From positions 124,001 to 188,000 of the forward strand of contig CANLMI010000004.1 of the NCBI GenBank assembly GCA_947492375.1: a stretch of DNA of 64,000 nt. Direction: 5' to 3'. Position numbers and translations under genes: made by a program. This document shows positions 9,815 to 17,537 of this stretch, one piece after another. The DNA is from an uncultured Kordiimonas sp. (GTDB taxonomy: Bacteria > Pseudomonadota > Alphaproteobacteria > Sphingomonadales > Kordiimonadaceae). Within the stretch, counting starts at the first letter, position 1. Each line of letters begins with the position of its first letter. Below the pieces are notes generated by a model. It did not search any database, was not told where the DNA came from, and worked only from the letters and a program-made list of their open reading frames with translations.

Positions 9815-10519
9815 ATGGTCAACAATCAGCATATTGTAACCGCGTATGACGACGAGTTGGCTACCCTTGACCGCATGGTCGCTGAAATGGGTGGCAGGGT
9901 GGAACAATTATTATCCGAGGCTGTTTCGGGCTTGGTGCGCAGTGACCCGGAAACAGCGAAGGCTGTTGTCGATGAAGATAAGAATATTGACCAACTTGAG
10001 CTGGATATTAATCAGCAGGCAACCCAGTTGTTGGCCCTAAGGCAGCCGATGGCCGCTGATTTACGTGCTGTTGTAGCGTCATTGAAAATAGCGAACGACC
10101 TTGAACGCATGGGCGACTATTCGAAAAATATCGCTAAGCGTACCATTACACTTTCCAATACATCCTTTATGCCATTTATGTCGCGTTCGATTGAAAGTAT
10201 CAGTCGTATGGTCGAGGAAATGATTGGCGGTGTACTTGATGCCTTTCGCAAGCGTGACAGTGAGGTGGCGTGTGAAATCATAGCAAGGGATGAGAATGTT
10301 GATCAGCTTTATACATCCCTGTTTCGAGAAATTCTCACATATATGATGGAAGACCCGCGCAATATAACGGTTTGCACACATTATCTTTTTATTATTAAAA
10401 ATATCGAGCGTATTGGTGATCATGCCACAAATATCGCTGAGCAAATTTATTATGTTGCTGAAGGCGTTCCTTACGAAGATGGTCATCCTTATGCTGATGA
10501 AACCAGCAATATAACTTGA
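9815..10519 (+). CDS. phoU: Phosphate signalling regulator PhoU
   Basis: 234 residues forming two repeated three-helix bundles. The metal-binding E/DxxxD motifs are visible as ANDLERMGDYSKNIAKR and IKNIERIGDHATNIAEQ. PhoU couples the Pst transporter to the PhoR-PhoB two-component system and damps phosphate uptake. It follows pstB by 22 bp. The usual alphaproteobacterial neighbours phoR and phoB are absent here. Confidence 0.95.
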   Translation: MVNNQHIVTAYDDELATLDRMVAEMGGRVEQLLSEAVSGLVRSDPETAKAVVDEDKNIDQLELDINQQATQLLALRQPMAADLRAVVASLKIANDLERMGDYSKNIAKRTITLSNTSFMPFMSRSIESISRMVEEMIGGVLDAFRKRDSEVACEIIARDENVDQLYTSLFREILTYMMEDPRNITVCTHYLFIIKNIERIGDHATNIAEQIYYVAEGVPYEDGHPYADETSNIT

Positions 10520-10607
10520 AAAACAGCCCCGTTTTAATGGGCATTAGGTAGTGCTATAAACTTCAAATGATTGCTGTTGGCTGGGGCAAAATAAAGTTGA
10601 TATCAAG

Positions 10608-11843
10608 GTGAAAATAGCAGTAATAGGCGCTGGTCCGTCCGGGTTAATGGCGGCAGAGGTTTTGGGGGCACATGGGTATGCTGTGGATATATTTGACCGC
10701 ATGCCAACCCCTGCACGTAAGTTTCTGATGGCAGGAAAATCCGGTTTAAATATTACTCATAGTGAAGAACTTGATATGTTTGTGACGCGCTATGATGAAA
10801 AACAGCCTAAACTGGAATCTTCAATTCGTGCCTTTTCTGCTGGTGATATTCAGGCCTGGATGGATTCTCTGGGCTGCCCATCGTTTATTGGCAGTTCAGG
10901 GCGTGTTTTCCCAAAAGCAATGAAAGCTTCTCCTTTATTACGGTCATGGATCAACAGATTAGAGCAATATGGTGCCCGTTTGTTCATGCGGCATGATTGG
11001 CGCGGTTGGAATAATGATGGCGCCCTTGTTTTTGATACGCCTGATGGGCAAAAAATGGAGCAATACACAGCTACTATCCTGGCGCTTGGCGGCGCAAGTT
11101 GGCAAAGGCTGGGAAGTGATGGGCGTTGGGTAAAATATTTGGATCAAGGGGATGTTCAGGTTACGCCGTTTAAACCAGCGAATTGCGGGCTAAATGTGGA
11201 TTGGACAGACCATATGAAAAAGAATTTTGCTGGTTCTCCCATTAAAAATATATGTTTATCAACATGTGATAGCAGCAACCGTATTCAGAAAACGCAGGGT
11301 GATTTGATGCTAACGGAATACGGCGTTGAAGGCGGCCCTGTTTATACATTATCCCGTTTCGTGCGTGAGAGGCTGTTGACCCATACTGGGGCTATATTAT
11401 CAGTTGATTTGATGCCGGATCGCTCGCTTCATGACTTACAACAGGCATTGAATAAACCGCGCGGTAAAAAATCACTTTCTACCTTCCTGAAACGAGTGAT
11501 TGGTATCGATAAAGCCAAAACAGCCCTGTTGCATGAATGTTGGCCTAAAAGCCTGTTTCTTACTGATGATATGGACGCACTTGCAAAGGCTATGAAATCA
11601 ACACCAATATCTGTAAAATCTGTTCGTCCTATTGAAGAAGCGATTAGCAGTGCGGGTGGCTTGTGTTTTTCGAACTTGGACGAAAATTTGATGATAACAA
11701 AGAAACCGGGTTTATTTTGTGCAGGTGAAATGATCGATTGGGAAGCACCAACAGGTGGGTATTTGATAACCGCGTGTTTTGCTCAAGGCAGGCAGGCTGC
11801 TATGGGAGTTATCAATTGGGTTAATGATCAGATGAATGTTTAA
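10608..11843 (+). CDS. BaiN/HI0933-family FAD-dependent oxidoreductase (TIGR03862-like)
   Basis: 411 residues starting at GTG. The N-terminus VIGAGPSGLMAAEVLGAHG is a Rossmann FAD-binding motif, followed by the family marker ARKFLMAGKSGLNITHSE. The C-terminal GLFCAGEMIDWEAPTGGYLITACFAQGRQAA closes the FAD site. The family (YhiN, BaiN) is a widespread set of soluble flavoproteins whose reaction is unsettled in most bacteria; BaiN is implicated in bile-acid reduction in gut clostridia, which says nothing for this organism. It stands alone, with no operon partner. Confidence 0.85.
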   Translation: MKIAVIGAGPSGLMAAEVLGAHGYAVDIFDRMPTPARKFLMAGKSGLNITHSEELDMFVTRYDEKQPKLESSIRAFSAGDIQAWMDSLGCPSFIGSSGRVFPKAMKASPLLRSWINRLEQYGARLFMRHDWRGWNNDGALVFDTPDGQKMEQYTATILALGGASWQRLGSDGRWVKYLDQGDVQVTPFKPANCGLNVDWTDHMKKNFAGSPIKNICLSTCDSSNRIQKTQGDLMLTEYGVEGGPVYTLSRFVRERLLTHTGAILSVDLMPDRSLHDLQQALNKPRGKKSLSTFLKRVIGIDKAKTALLHECWPKSLFLTDDMDALAKAMKSTPISVKSVRPIEEAISSAGGLCFSNLDENLMITKKPGLFCAGEMIDWEAPTGGYLITACFAQGRQAAMGVINWVNDQMNV

Positions 11844-12201
11844 AACTGTGTTTATGTTGGTCTGTATTAGTCATTTGGGATATTAAAGCGTTATCAGTTA
11901 GGGGCGTTCATTCAATATTCCCTCTCAATTTTGATTCGAATAATGTTAATTTATATTGCTTAATATTTGAGCAGGCCTTTGTGCTGCGTGCATTCTTTTT
12001 CATCATAAATGAAATTTATGACTAAATAATGTACACATTAAGTAATATTATTGCTTATACATTTAAAATGTGGTGATTCTCTGTAAATTTAGTCTGGCAC
12101 CATAAGGGTTCTAATATGGTTGGCCCAATATCCAAAGTGATCCAGATATAATTTGAGTATTGTATAGCGCTGAAATTCGTTTCGATATCTTGGAGTATCT
12201 A
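11844..12201. other. 358-bp AT-rich intergenic region upstream of the ammonium transporter
   Basis: No coding frame seen. It holds a 7-3-7 inverted repeat (CATAAAT 12004-12010, ATTTATG 12014-12020) and a near-palindrome TAAGTAATA-T-TATTGCTTA at 12039-12057 with one wobble. The motif TATTGCTTA also occurs at 11954-11962, 95 bp earlier. A TGGCAC element at 12095-12100 recalls the -24 half of a sigma-54 promoter, but the -12 half is poor. This is likely the amt control region. Confidence 0.45.
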
Positions 12202-13527
12202 ATGTTAAATATGTTACGCCGTTTCTCTGTTTGGCTCATTTTGTCGGTAATGCTGATATCCAGTCCTTCAATGGCGAGTGTTCCAGGTGAAAGTGCCTAC
12301 ATTTTTAACTCTCTTCTTTTTCTGATCGGCGGGTTTTTGGTAATGTGGATGGCTGCTGGTTTTTGCATGCTTGAAGTTGGTTTGGTTCGTACCAAAAATG
12401 CTGCGGATATCTGTTTAAAAAATATACTGCTCTATGCTGTGGCATGCTGCATGTATTTTCTTGTTGGCTATAATCTCATGTATGACGGTGTTGACGCTGG
12501 TTTTATAGGGTCTTTCACTTTGTGGGGGGCTGATGATAGCGCCGTTTTAAGTGAAAATGCTGAAATTAACGGCGGTTATGCCGCGTCTTCGGACTTTTTT
12601 TTCCAAATGGTTTTTGTGGCTACAACGGCATCGATTGTTTCAGGAACGGTTGCTGAACGCGTTAAGCTCATACCGTTTTTAATATTTACGGTTGTTCTTT
12701 CGGGATTAATTTACCCGGTTCAAGGCGCGTGGAAATGGGGCGGTGGCTGGCTGGATGCCATGGGGTTTGCGGATTTTGCGGGCTCGACATTAGTTCATTC
12801 CGCAGGTGGCTGGGCGGCGCTTACTGGCGCAATTATTTTAGGTCCAAGGTTTGGGCGTTATAATACAGAGGGTAAGATTCAGTTTATGCCTGGCTCAAAT
12901 TTACCGCTGGCTACGTTGGGTACATTTATTTTGTGGTTTGGGTGGTTTGGGTTTAACGGTGCATCACAGCTTGCTTTGGGTTCCGCTGCTGACGCTATTA
13001 CAATTTCGAATGTTTTTGTAAATACTAATATGGCTGCCTCGGCCGGTGCTATTGCTGCTGCAATAGTCACGCGGTTTCGTTTCGGCAAAGTAGACCTCAC
13101 TATGACATTAAACGGTGCATTAGCAGGCTTGGTTTCGATAACGGCGGGGCCTGATACTCCTTCGATTGCAATTGCTATTGGGATCGGCGCTGTTGGTGCT
13201 GTGTTAGCCGTTTTTGCGGTGCCTTTGCTGGATAAGTTGAAAATAGATGATGTGGTGGGGGCCATTTCAGTTCACCTTGTCGGTGGTATATGGGGAACGC
13301 TGGCAGTTCCACTTACAAATGGGGACGCTAGTTTTGGTACGCAGATTATTGGAATCGGTGCAATTGGCGGATTTGTCGTTCTAGCAAGTACAGTTGTTTG
13401 GCTTGTTCTTAAAGCAACAGTTGGGATTAGACTAAGTGATGCCGAACAGAAAACAGGTGCTGATCTTTCAGAATTGGGATTGGAAGCATATCCGGAATTT
13501 GGCCGAGGCGGCAGTATATTATCGTGA
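12202..13527 (+). CDS. amtB: Ammonium transporter (Amt family)
   Basis: About 441 residues with a signal peptide (MLNMLRRFSVWLILSVMLISSPSMA) and eleven predicted membrane helices. The conserved pore histidines sit in DFAGSTLVHSAGG and AISVHLVGGIWG; the WFGWFGFNGAS segment and the tail DLSELGLEAYPEF are typical of Amt. It conducts ammonium/ammonia into the cytoplasm. ATG 12202 is chosen over TTG 12160 because TTGGAG lies 8 bp upstream and the signal peptide then begins correctly. The P-II gene glnK, which usually accompanies amtB, is not adjacent. Confidence 0.95.
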   Translation: MLNMLRRFSVWLILSVMLISSPSMASVPGESAYIFNSLLFLIGGFLVMWMAAGFCMLEVGLVRTKNAADICLKNILLYAVACCMYFLVGYNLMYDGVDAGFIGSFTLWGADDSAVLSENAEINGGYAASSDFFFQMVFVATTASIVSGTVAERVKLIPFLIFTVVLSGLIYPVQGAWKWGGGWLDAMGFADFAGSTLVHSAGGWAALTGAIILGPRFGRYNTEGKIQFMPGSNLPLATLGTFILWFGWFGFNGASQLALGSAADAITISNVFVNTNMAASAGAIAAAIVTRFRFGKVDLTMTLNGALAGLVSITAGPDTPSIAIAIGIGAVGAVLAVFAVPLLDKLKIDDVVGAISVHLVGGIWGTLAVPLTNGDASFGTQIIGIGAIGGFVVLASTVVWLVLKATVGIRLSDAEQKTGADLSELGLEAYPEFGRGGSILS

Positions 13528-13656
13528 TGGCTGCTCACCTCATGCTGAAGTGAAAGTGTAAAATGTTATGTTCTGTTGTCTAATGTGATGGTATAATTGC
13601 CAAAGTTAATTTAAGAGATATTCACGATGAAGTATCGTGAGGTAATTAGCTAAAAC

Positions 13657-14016
13657 ATGCTCATTCTAGAAAATGTCATTTCAGATCGTGGTTCTACGTA
13701 TGCGGTTAGCGGAGGAACATGTTCAAGTGCTGGCGCTGCTAAAGCGTTTATTAAGGAACTTAAGCGAAATAAAAAATTTGCAAAGGCAACCCATAATACA
13801 TGGGGCTTAATATGTGCTGATGGGAAAATCAAAAATGATGACGGTGAAAGCGGTGCTGGATTAATTATTTTACAAATGCTTGAGCGCGAAGGTTTGGAAA
13901 ATCATATTGTTGTTGTAACGCGCTGGTATGGAGGAAAACATTTAGGCGGAGCCCGATTTCGCCATGTTAAAAATGCATTCCAATTGTACATGAATGCTTT
14001 ACATACAAAAACTTAA
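13657..14016 (+). CDS. Short IMPACT/YigZ-family protein
   Basis: 119 residues matching the N-terminal IMPACT (UPF0029) domain. Visible are the ATHNTWGLICADG strand, the NDDGESGAG motif and the very characteristic VVVTRWYGGKHLGGARFRHVKNAF. Standard YigZ proteins are ~200 residues with a second C-terminal domain that is missing here, so this is a single-domain version. In eukaryotes IMPACT modulates Gcn2; the bacterial role is unknown. Confidence 0.8.
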   Translation: MLILENVISDRGSTYAVSGGTCSSAGAAKAFIKELKRNKKFAKATHNTWGLICADGKIKNDDGESGAGLIILQMLEREGLENHIVVVTRWYGGKHLGGARFRHVKNAFQLYMNALHTKT

Positions 14017-14145
14017 TTTCATCAAAGGAATATGACTTTAAGAATATAATAATGGTGCGGATAATTATTGATTAGCAAACTTATGTAATCAAACTTGATA
14101 AAGAGTTTGATGAAATTTCTATTTTTCTCAAATCTTATAAGAAAA

Positions 14146-14221
14146 TGGTGGAGCCGATCGGGATCGAACCGACGACCTCTTCGCTGCCAGCGAAGCGCTC
14201 TCCCAGCTGAGCTACGGCCCC
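14146..14221 (-). tRNA. tRNA-Ala (anticodon GGC)
   Basis: Read on the minus strand, 76 bases fold as a cloverleaf. The acceptor GGGGCCG pairs with CGGCTCC plus discriminator A and an encoded CCA. The D-arm contains AGCTCAGCTGGGAGAGC. The anticodon stem CTTCG/CGAAG encloses the loop CTGGCAG, anticodon GGC. The T-arm contains GGTTCGATCC. It decodes alanine GCC/GCU codons. No other tRNA lies nearby. Confidence 0.97.
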
Positions 14222-14304
14222 GTAGTGTGTGATGCTTATAATAGCACTACACGGTTGCGCGAAATATAATAGTTTTATCTATTTCGCGCAAAACATTCTA
14301 TATT

Positions 14305-14622
14305 TTATTCGTCAGGGGTTGTTAGCTTAGTATCAACAATGCCGGCAACTTCTTCATCGTCGTCATCATCAAGGCTAACATCACCAAGAACATCATCTTC
14401 ATCGATATCGAGATCGTCGCTAGTTTCAGCTTCAGTTGTATCTTCAGCTTTTTCTTCAACTTTTTCTTCAATAACAATCGGTTGTTTTGTTTTTAGAATT
14501 GGTTCCGGTTTCCACTCGTTACCGCATTCTATGCATGTCACTGGATCATCATTTTGAAGATCGTAAAAGCGTGCACCACATTTTGGGCAGGTTTGTTTTG
14601 TGCCCCATTCTTCTTTTGCCAT
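14305..14622 (-). CDS. FYDLN-acid (TIGR02300) family protein
   Basis: 105 residues beginning MAKEEWGTKQTCPKCGARFYDL. A zinc-ribbon-like CPKC ... CIEC pair with the FYDL signature is followed by a strongly acidic tail (DDLDIDEDD and DDDDDEE runs). This small family is almost confined to alphaproteobacteria and is usually found beside aroA, as here. Function unknown. ATG 14622 is chosen over the longer frame (14688) because GGAGAG precedes it and the family begins at MAKEEWG. Confidence 0.85.
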   Translation of the reverse strand: MAKEEWGTKQTCPKCGARFYDLQNDDPVTCIECGNEWKPEPILKTKQPIVIEEKVEEKAEDTTEAETSDDLDIDEDDVLGDVSLDDDDDEEVAGIVDTKLTTPDE

Positions 14623-14761
14623 TTTTCTCTCCTTGCCCATTTCACCTAAATCGCTATCACTATAGCGATTGCAAAGAATTCGGCGCATGGCTTGCCATGA
14701 TCCCGCGCGTCTGTCAAAGCATTAGTGACTTAATAGCCCATTTATTAAACGGATTTATATT

Positions 14762-16084
14762 GTGCCCAAACTTATTTCATCATCATGTTCGCCTTTGAAG
14801 GGCAAAATCAAGGTTCCTGGTGATAAGTCAATTTCCCATAGGGCGTTGATGTTATCCAGCCTTGCTGTCGGCAGAAGCGAGGTATTTGGCCTTCTTGAGG
14901 GCGAAGATGTGCTAGCCACAGCTAATGCTATGCGGGCAATGGGCGCTACGATTACCCGTCTTGGTGAAGGGCACTGGGAAATATACGGTGTCGGTGTTGG
15001 TGGTTTAACATCGCCAGACAATATTATTGATATGGGAAACTCAGGCACCTCCACACGGCTTTTGATGGGTTTAATGGCGACACATGATATCCATGCGGTG
15101 ATAACTGGTGATGATTCGCTTCGCGGCAGGCCGATGGCCCGTGTTATCAATCCCCTTCAGGAGTTTGGTGCTACATTTGATGCGCGCGGTGGCACTTACC
15201 TTCCTCTTACTCTCAAAGGGACTGATATACCGATGCCGGTTGACTATACGAGCCCAGTTGCAAGTGCACAGGTGAAATCGGCTGTAATTCTGGCTGGTCT
15301 TAATACGCCTGGTATTACAACCCTGCGAGAATCGGTCGCTACTCGCGATCATACAGAACGTATGTTAAGCGCCATGGGTGCAGAGATCACAGTTAGCGAG
15401 GAAGGAGAGGGCCGTATTGTTACAATCAAAGGTGAAGCTGAACTAAAGCCTATTACGTTTGAGGTTCCGGGTGATATTTCATCAAGCGCGTTTCCTTTGG
15501 TGGCGGCCTCACTAGTAGGAAACTCGGATATTTGTATCGAAAATGTTGGCCTTAACCCGTTGAGAACGGGTGTGATTCCTGTTCTCCAGTCGATGGGGGC
15601 CGATATTCAGATTGAGAATGAGCGCATGCTGGGGGGCGAAATTGTTGGCGATATTCGCGTGAGATCAGCAAACCTAAAGGCGATTACAGAAATTCCTGTT
15701 GATCCATCAACTATGATTGATGAATTTCCCGTGGTGTTCTGCGCAGCAGCAACTGCGGACGGCACAAGTCATTTTACTGGCCTTGAAGAATTGCGTGTTA
15801 AAGAATCAGATCGCTTGGGTGTGATGGCTGCTGGCTTGAAGGCCAACGGCGTGGCACTGGAAGAGCTTGCAGATGGTCTTATTATTCACGGCAATGGCGG
15901 TAAAGTACAAGGTGGGGGTATGGTTGAAACCCACCTTGATCACCGGATCGCCATGAGTTTCTCTGTGCTTGGCATGGCGTCTGAAAAGCCGATTACAATT
16001 GATGATGCGGCGCCTATTCAAACCAGCTTCCCAAGCTTCATTGATTTAATGAATGGTATGGGTGCTGATTTGAAAACTTTATAG
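14762..16084 (+). CDS. aroA: 3-phosphoshikimate 1-carboxyvinyltransferase (EPSP synthase)
   Basis: 440 residues from a GTG start. It joins phosphoenolpyruvate to shikimate-3-phosphate in the shikimate pathway, in the cytoplasm. Motifs are GDKSISHR, NSGTSTRLLMG, GDDSLRGRPM, SAQVKSA, RDHTERM, DEFPVVFCAAA and KESDRL. The GDKS, SAQVK and RDHTE forms are those of class II enzymes. Order FYDLN-protein, aroA, cmk, rpsA is conserved in alphaproteobacteria, here interrupted by one antisense gene. Confidence 0.96.
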   Translation: MPKLISSSCSPLKGKIKVPGDKSISHRALMLSSLAVGRSEVFGLLEGEDVLATANAMRAMGATITRLGEGHWEIYGVGVGGLTSPDNIIDMGNSGTSTRLLMGLMATHDIHAVITGDDSLRGRPMARVINPLQEFGATFDARGGTYLPLTLKGTDIPMPVDYTSPVASAQVKSAVILAGLNTPGITTLRESVATRDHTERMLSAMGAEITVSEEGEGRIVTIKGEAELKPITFEVPGDISSSAFPLVAASLVGNSDICIENVGLNPLRTGVIPVLQSMGADIQIENERMLGGEIVGDIRVRSANLKAITEIPVDPSTMIDEFPVVFCAAATADGTSHFTGLEELRVKESDRLGVMAAGLKANGVALEELADGLIIHGNGGKVQGGGMVETHLDHRIAMSFSVLGMASEKPITIDDAAPIQTSFPSFIDLMNGMGADLKTL

Positions 16085-16094
16085 TCAGATATTA

Positions 16095-16571
16095 TTAGCT
16101 AGAAAATTCAGCGAATGTAATCAGATGGCCACCGGGTTCGCGGTACCCGATCTCTTCAGCGCCGTAAAATGTTGTGCGGTGTGGTATTGTAATATCATAG
16201 CCAGACAAGGCTGCTTCGATGGTATTGATGTTGTTTACAACTATGTAAATGTTGCTTGGTGCGCCTTTTTGAATATCGCCCAAACTTCCTACGTCCTCTT
16301 CAATACTGCTATATGTTTGATACATAAGTTGGGTTTCGCCGTGTTTTACGATGACAAATCCCAAATGGTCACCTTCAGGTACAGCTTGATCGGTTGTGAA
16401 GCCAATTTTTGTGAAAAATTCGATTGAAGGTTCGATTCGCTCAACAGGTAAAACAGCAGTTATGGATAGGGTTTGCATTTTAGGTTCCTCCGCGTTGATT
16501 GATAGCCCTAGCACCGCGAAGGCCAATAGTAGAAAGGTGCATGAGTTGATCATATGCTTTGATTTAAACAT
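16095..16571 (-). CDS. Exported VOC (glyoxalase/bleomycin-resistance fold) protein
   Basis: 158 residues. The N-terminal hydrophobic segment INSCTFLLLAFAVLGLSINA ahead of EEP looks like a cleavable signal peptide. The remainder is one VOC module: SITAVLPVERIEPSIEFFTKIGF, then LGFVIVKHGETQLMYQ, then NIYIVVNNINTIEAAL, and ending REPGGHLITFAEF. VOC members are metal-dependent lyases, dioxygenases or binding proteins; no catalytic assignment is possible. It lies antisense between aroA and cmk, ending 11 bp from aroA, so it interrupts a usually contiguous set. A palindrome AACATATATGTT (16566-16577) straddles its start codon. Confidence 0.75.
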   Translation of the reverse strand: MFKSKHMINSCTFLLLAFAVLGLSINAEEPKMQTLSITAVLPVERIEPSIEFFTKIGFTTDQAVPEGDHLGFVIVKHGETQLMYQTYSSIEEDVGSLGDIQKGAPSNIYIVVNNINTIEAALSGYDITIPHRTTFYGAEEIGYREPGGHLITFAEFSS

Positions 16572-16705
16572 ATATGTTCATTTTTTGTTCTATCATGATG
16601 ATGTGGTATGAAAGAGTCAAGATTGAATGCTTGAAAACTTTTGGTTTGCGTATGCTCGAAGCGCTCATTATCAAAGCATTATATATATTTAACAGGTGAT
16701 TCGCA

Positions 16706-17347
16706 GTGATTATTGCTATCGATGGCCCTGCGGCAGCAGGAAAAGGCACGCTTGCACGCAGGCTCGCTGAAAAATTTAATTTCGCATATCTTGATACAGG
16801 GGCGCTTTACCGCGCTGTTGCGCTTAGTCTTATAAAAGATGGCTATGAGCCATTAAATGAGGAGGCAGCAAGGCACGCCGCTAGAACTTTAAACCTTGAT
16901 TTACTGAATGACCCAGACCTTCGTTTGGAGGCCACAGGAAGTGCTGCCTCTTATGTAGCAGCTATGCCTGATGTTCGGCGTAACCTTATGGAATTTCAAA
17001 GGAAATTTAGCGAAAGTCCGCCCGAAAATAAAGCGGGTGCTGTTCTCGATGGCCGTGATATTGGTACAGTTATCTGCCCGAATGCAGACCTCAAGTTTTA
17101 TGTAACAGCAAGTGCGGAAGAGCGGGCGAAACGACGTGTTGCTGAGATGAAAAGCCGTGGTGTTGAGGCTGATTATGCTGAAATATTAGAGGATGTTACG
17201 GCCCGCGATGCCCGTGATATGGACCGAAAAGATGCGCCACTTACAAAAGCTGAAGATGCCCACTTGCTTGACACGACAGATTTAGCTATAGACGCCGTGT
17301 TTTTAAGGGCTGCGGCAATCATAGAGAATTGCATAAAGCCTCAATAG
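16706..17347 (+). CDS. cmk: Cytidylate kinase
   Basis: 213 residues from GTG. P-loop IAIDGPAAAGKGTLARRLA, then DTGALYRAVAL (CMP site) and LDGRDIGTVICPNADLKFYVTAS, are diagnostic. It phosphorylates CMP and dCMP for nucleotide synthesis in the cytoplasm. A terminator-like hairpin separates it from rpsA. Confidence 0.96.
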   Translation: MIIAIDGPAAAGKGTLARRLAEKFNFAYLDTGALYRAVALSLIKDGYEPLNEEAARHAARTLNLDLLNDPDLRLEATGSAASYVAAMPDVRRNLMEFQRKFSESPPENKAGAVLDGRDIGTVICPNADLKFYVTASAEERAKRRVAEMKSRGVEADYAEILEDVTARDARDMDRKDAPLTKAEDAHLLDTTDLAIDAVFLRAAAIIENCIKPQ

Positions 17348-17374
17348 AGCCGAAGACGCTTATTATCAGTTAGT

Positions 17375-17410
17375 CCCAAAGAATATAGTCATTCTTTGTA
17401 GGGTTTTTTT
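17375..17410 (+). terminator. Terminator after cmk
   Basis: Arms AAAGAAT (17378-17384) and ATTCTTT (17391-17397) are flanked by CCC and GGG, with seven T from 17404. It may end cmk transcription or attenuate read-through into rpsA. Confidence 0.55.
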
Positions 17411-17459
17411 GTGTTGGTGTTAGAGGCTTCCGGACCACAAGAAGAAATAGGGATGGGCC

Positions 17460-17537
17460 CTTTTTCAGGAAGACCGGAAGAAGACCACCGGAGCCAACCG
17501 GTTGGCAAAGAAATTATATAGTTTGAAAGGACGATCT
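17460..17537 (+). promoter_or_regulatory. Structured rpsA leader
   Basis: Just upstream of rpsA are a perfect 14-bp palindrome GCCAACCGGTTGGC (17493-17506) and a CCGG...CCGG pair around GAAGAAGACCA (17474-17491). The palindrome lies 31 bp before the start codon. S1 is autoregulated in other bacteria, so a translational control element is plausible but unproven. Confidence 0.4.

Noticed and set aside
12095-12112. Sigma-54 promoter (TGGCAC) upstream of amtB
   Set aside because: The -24 half fits but the -12 GC is missing at the right spacing.
12879-13538. Two minus-strand frames of 88-128 codons inside the ammonium transporter gene
   Set aside because: Pro/Ala/Thr-rich antisense translations of a membrane protein gene, no ribosome sites.
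14762-16084. EPSP synthase as evidence of horizontal transfer
   Set aside because: Class II-like motifs are normal in alphaproteobacteria and the gene sits in its conserved neighbourhood.
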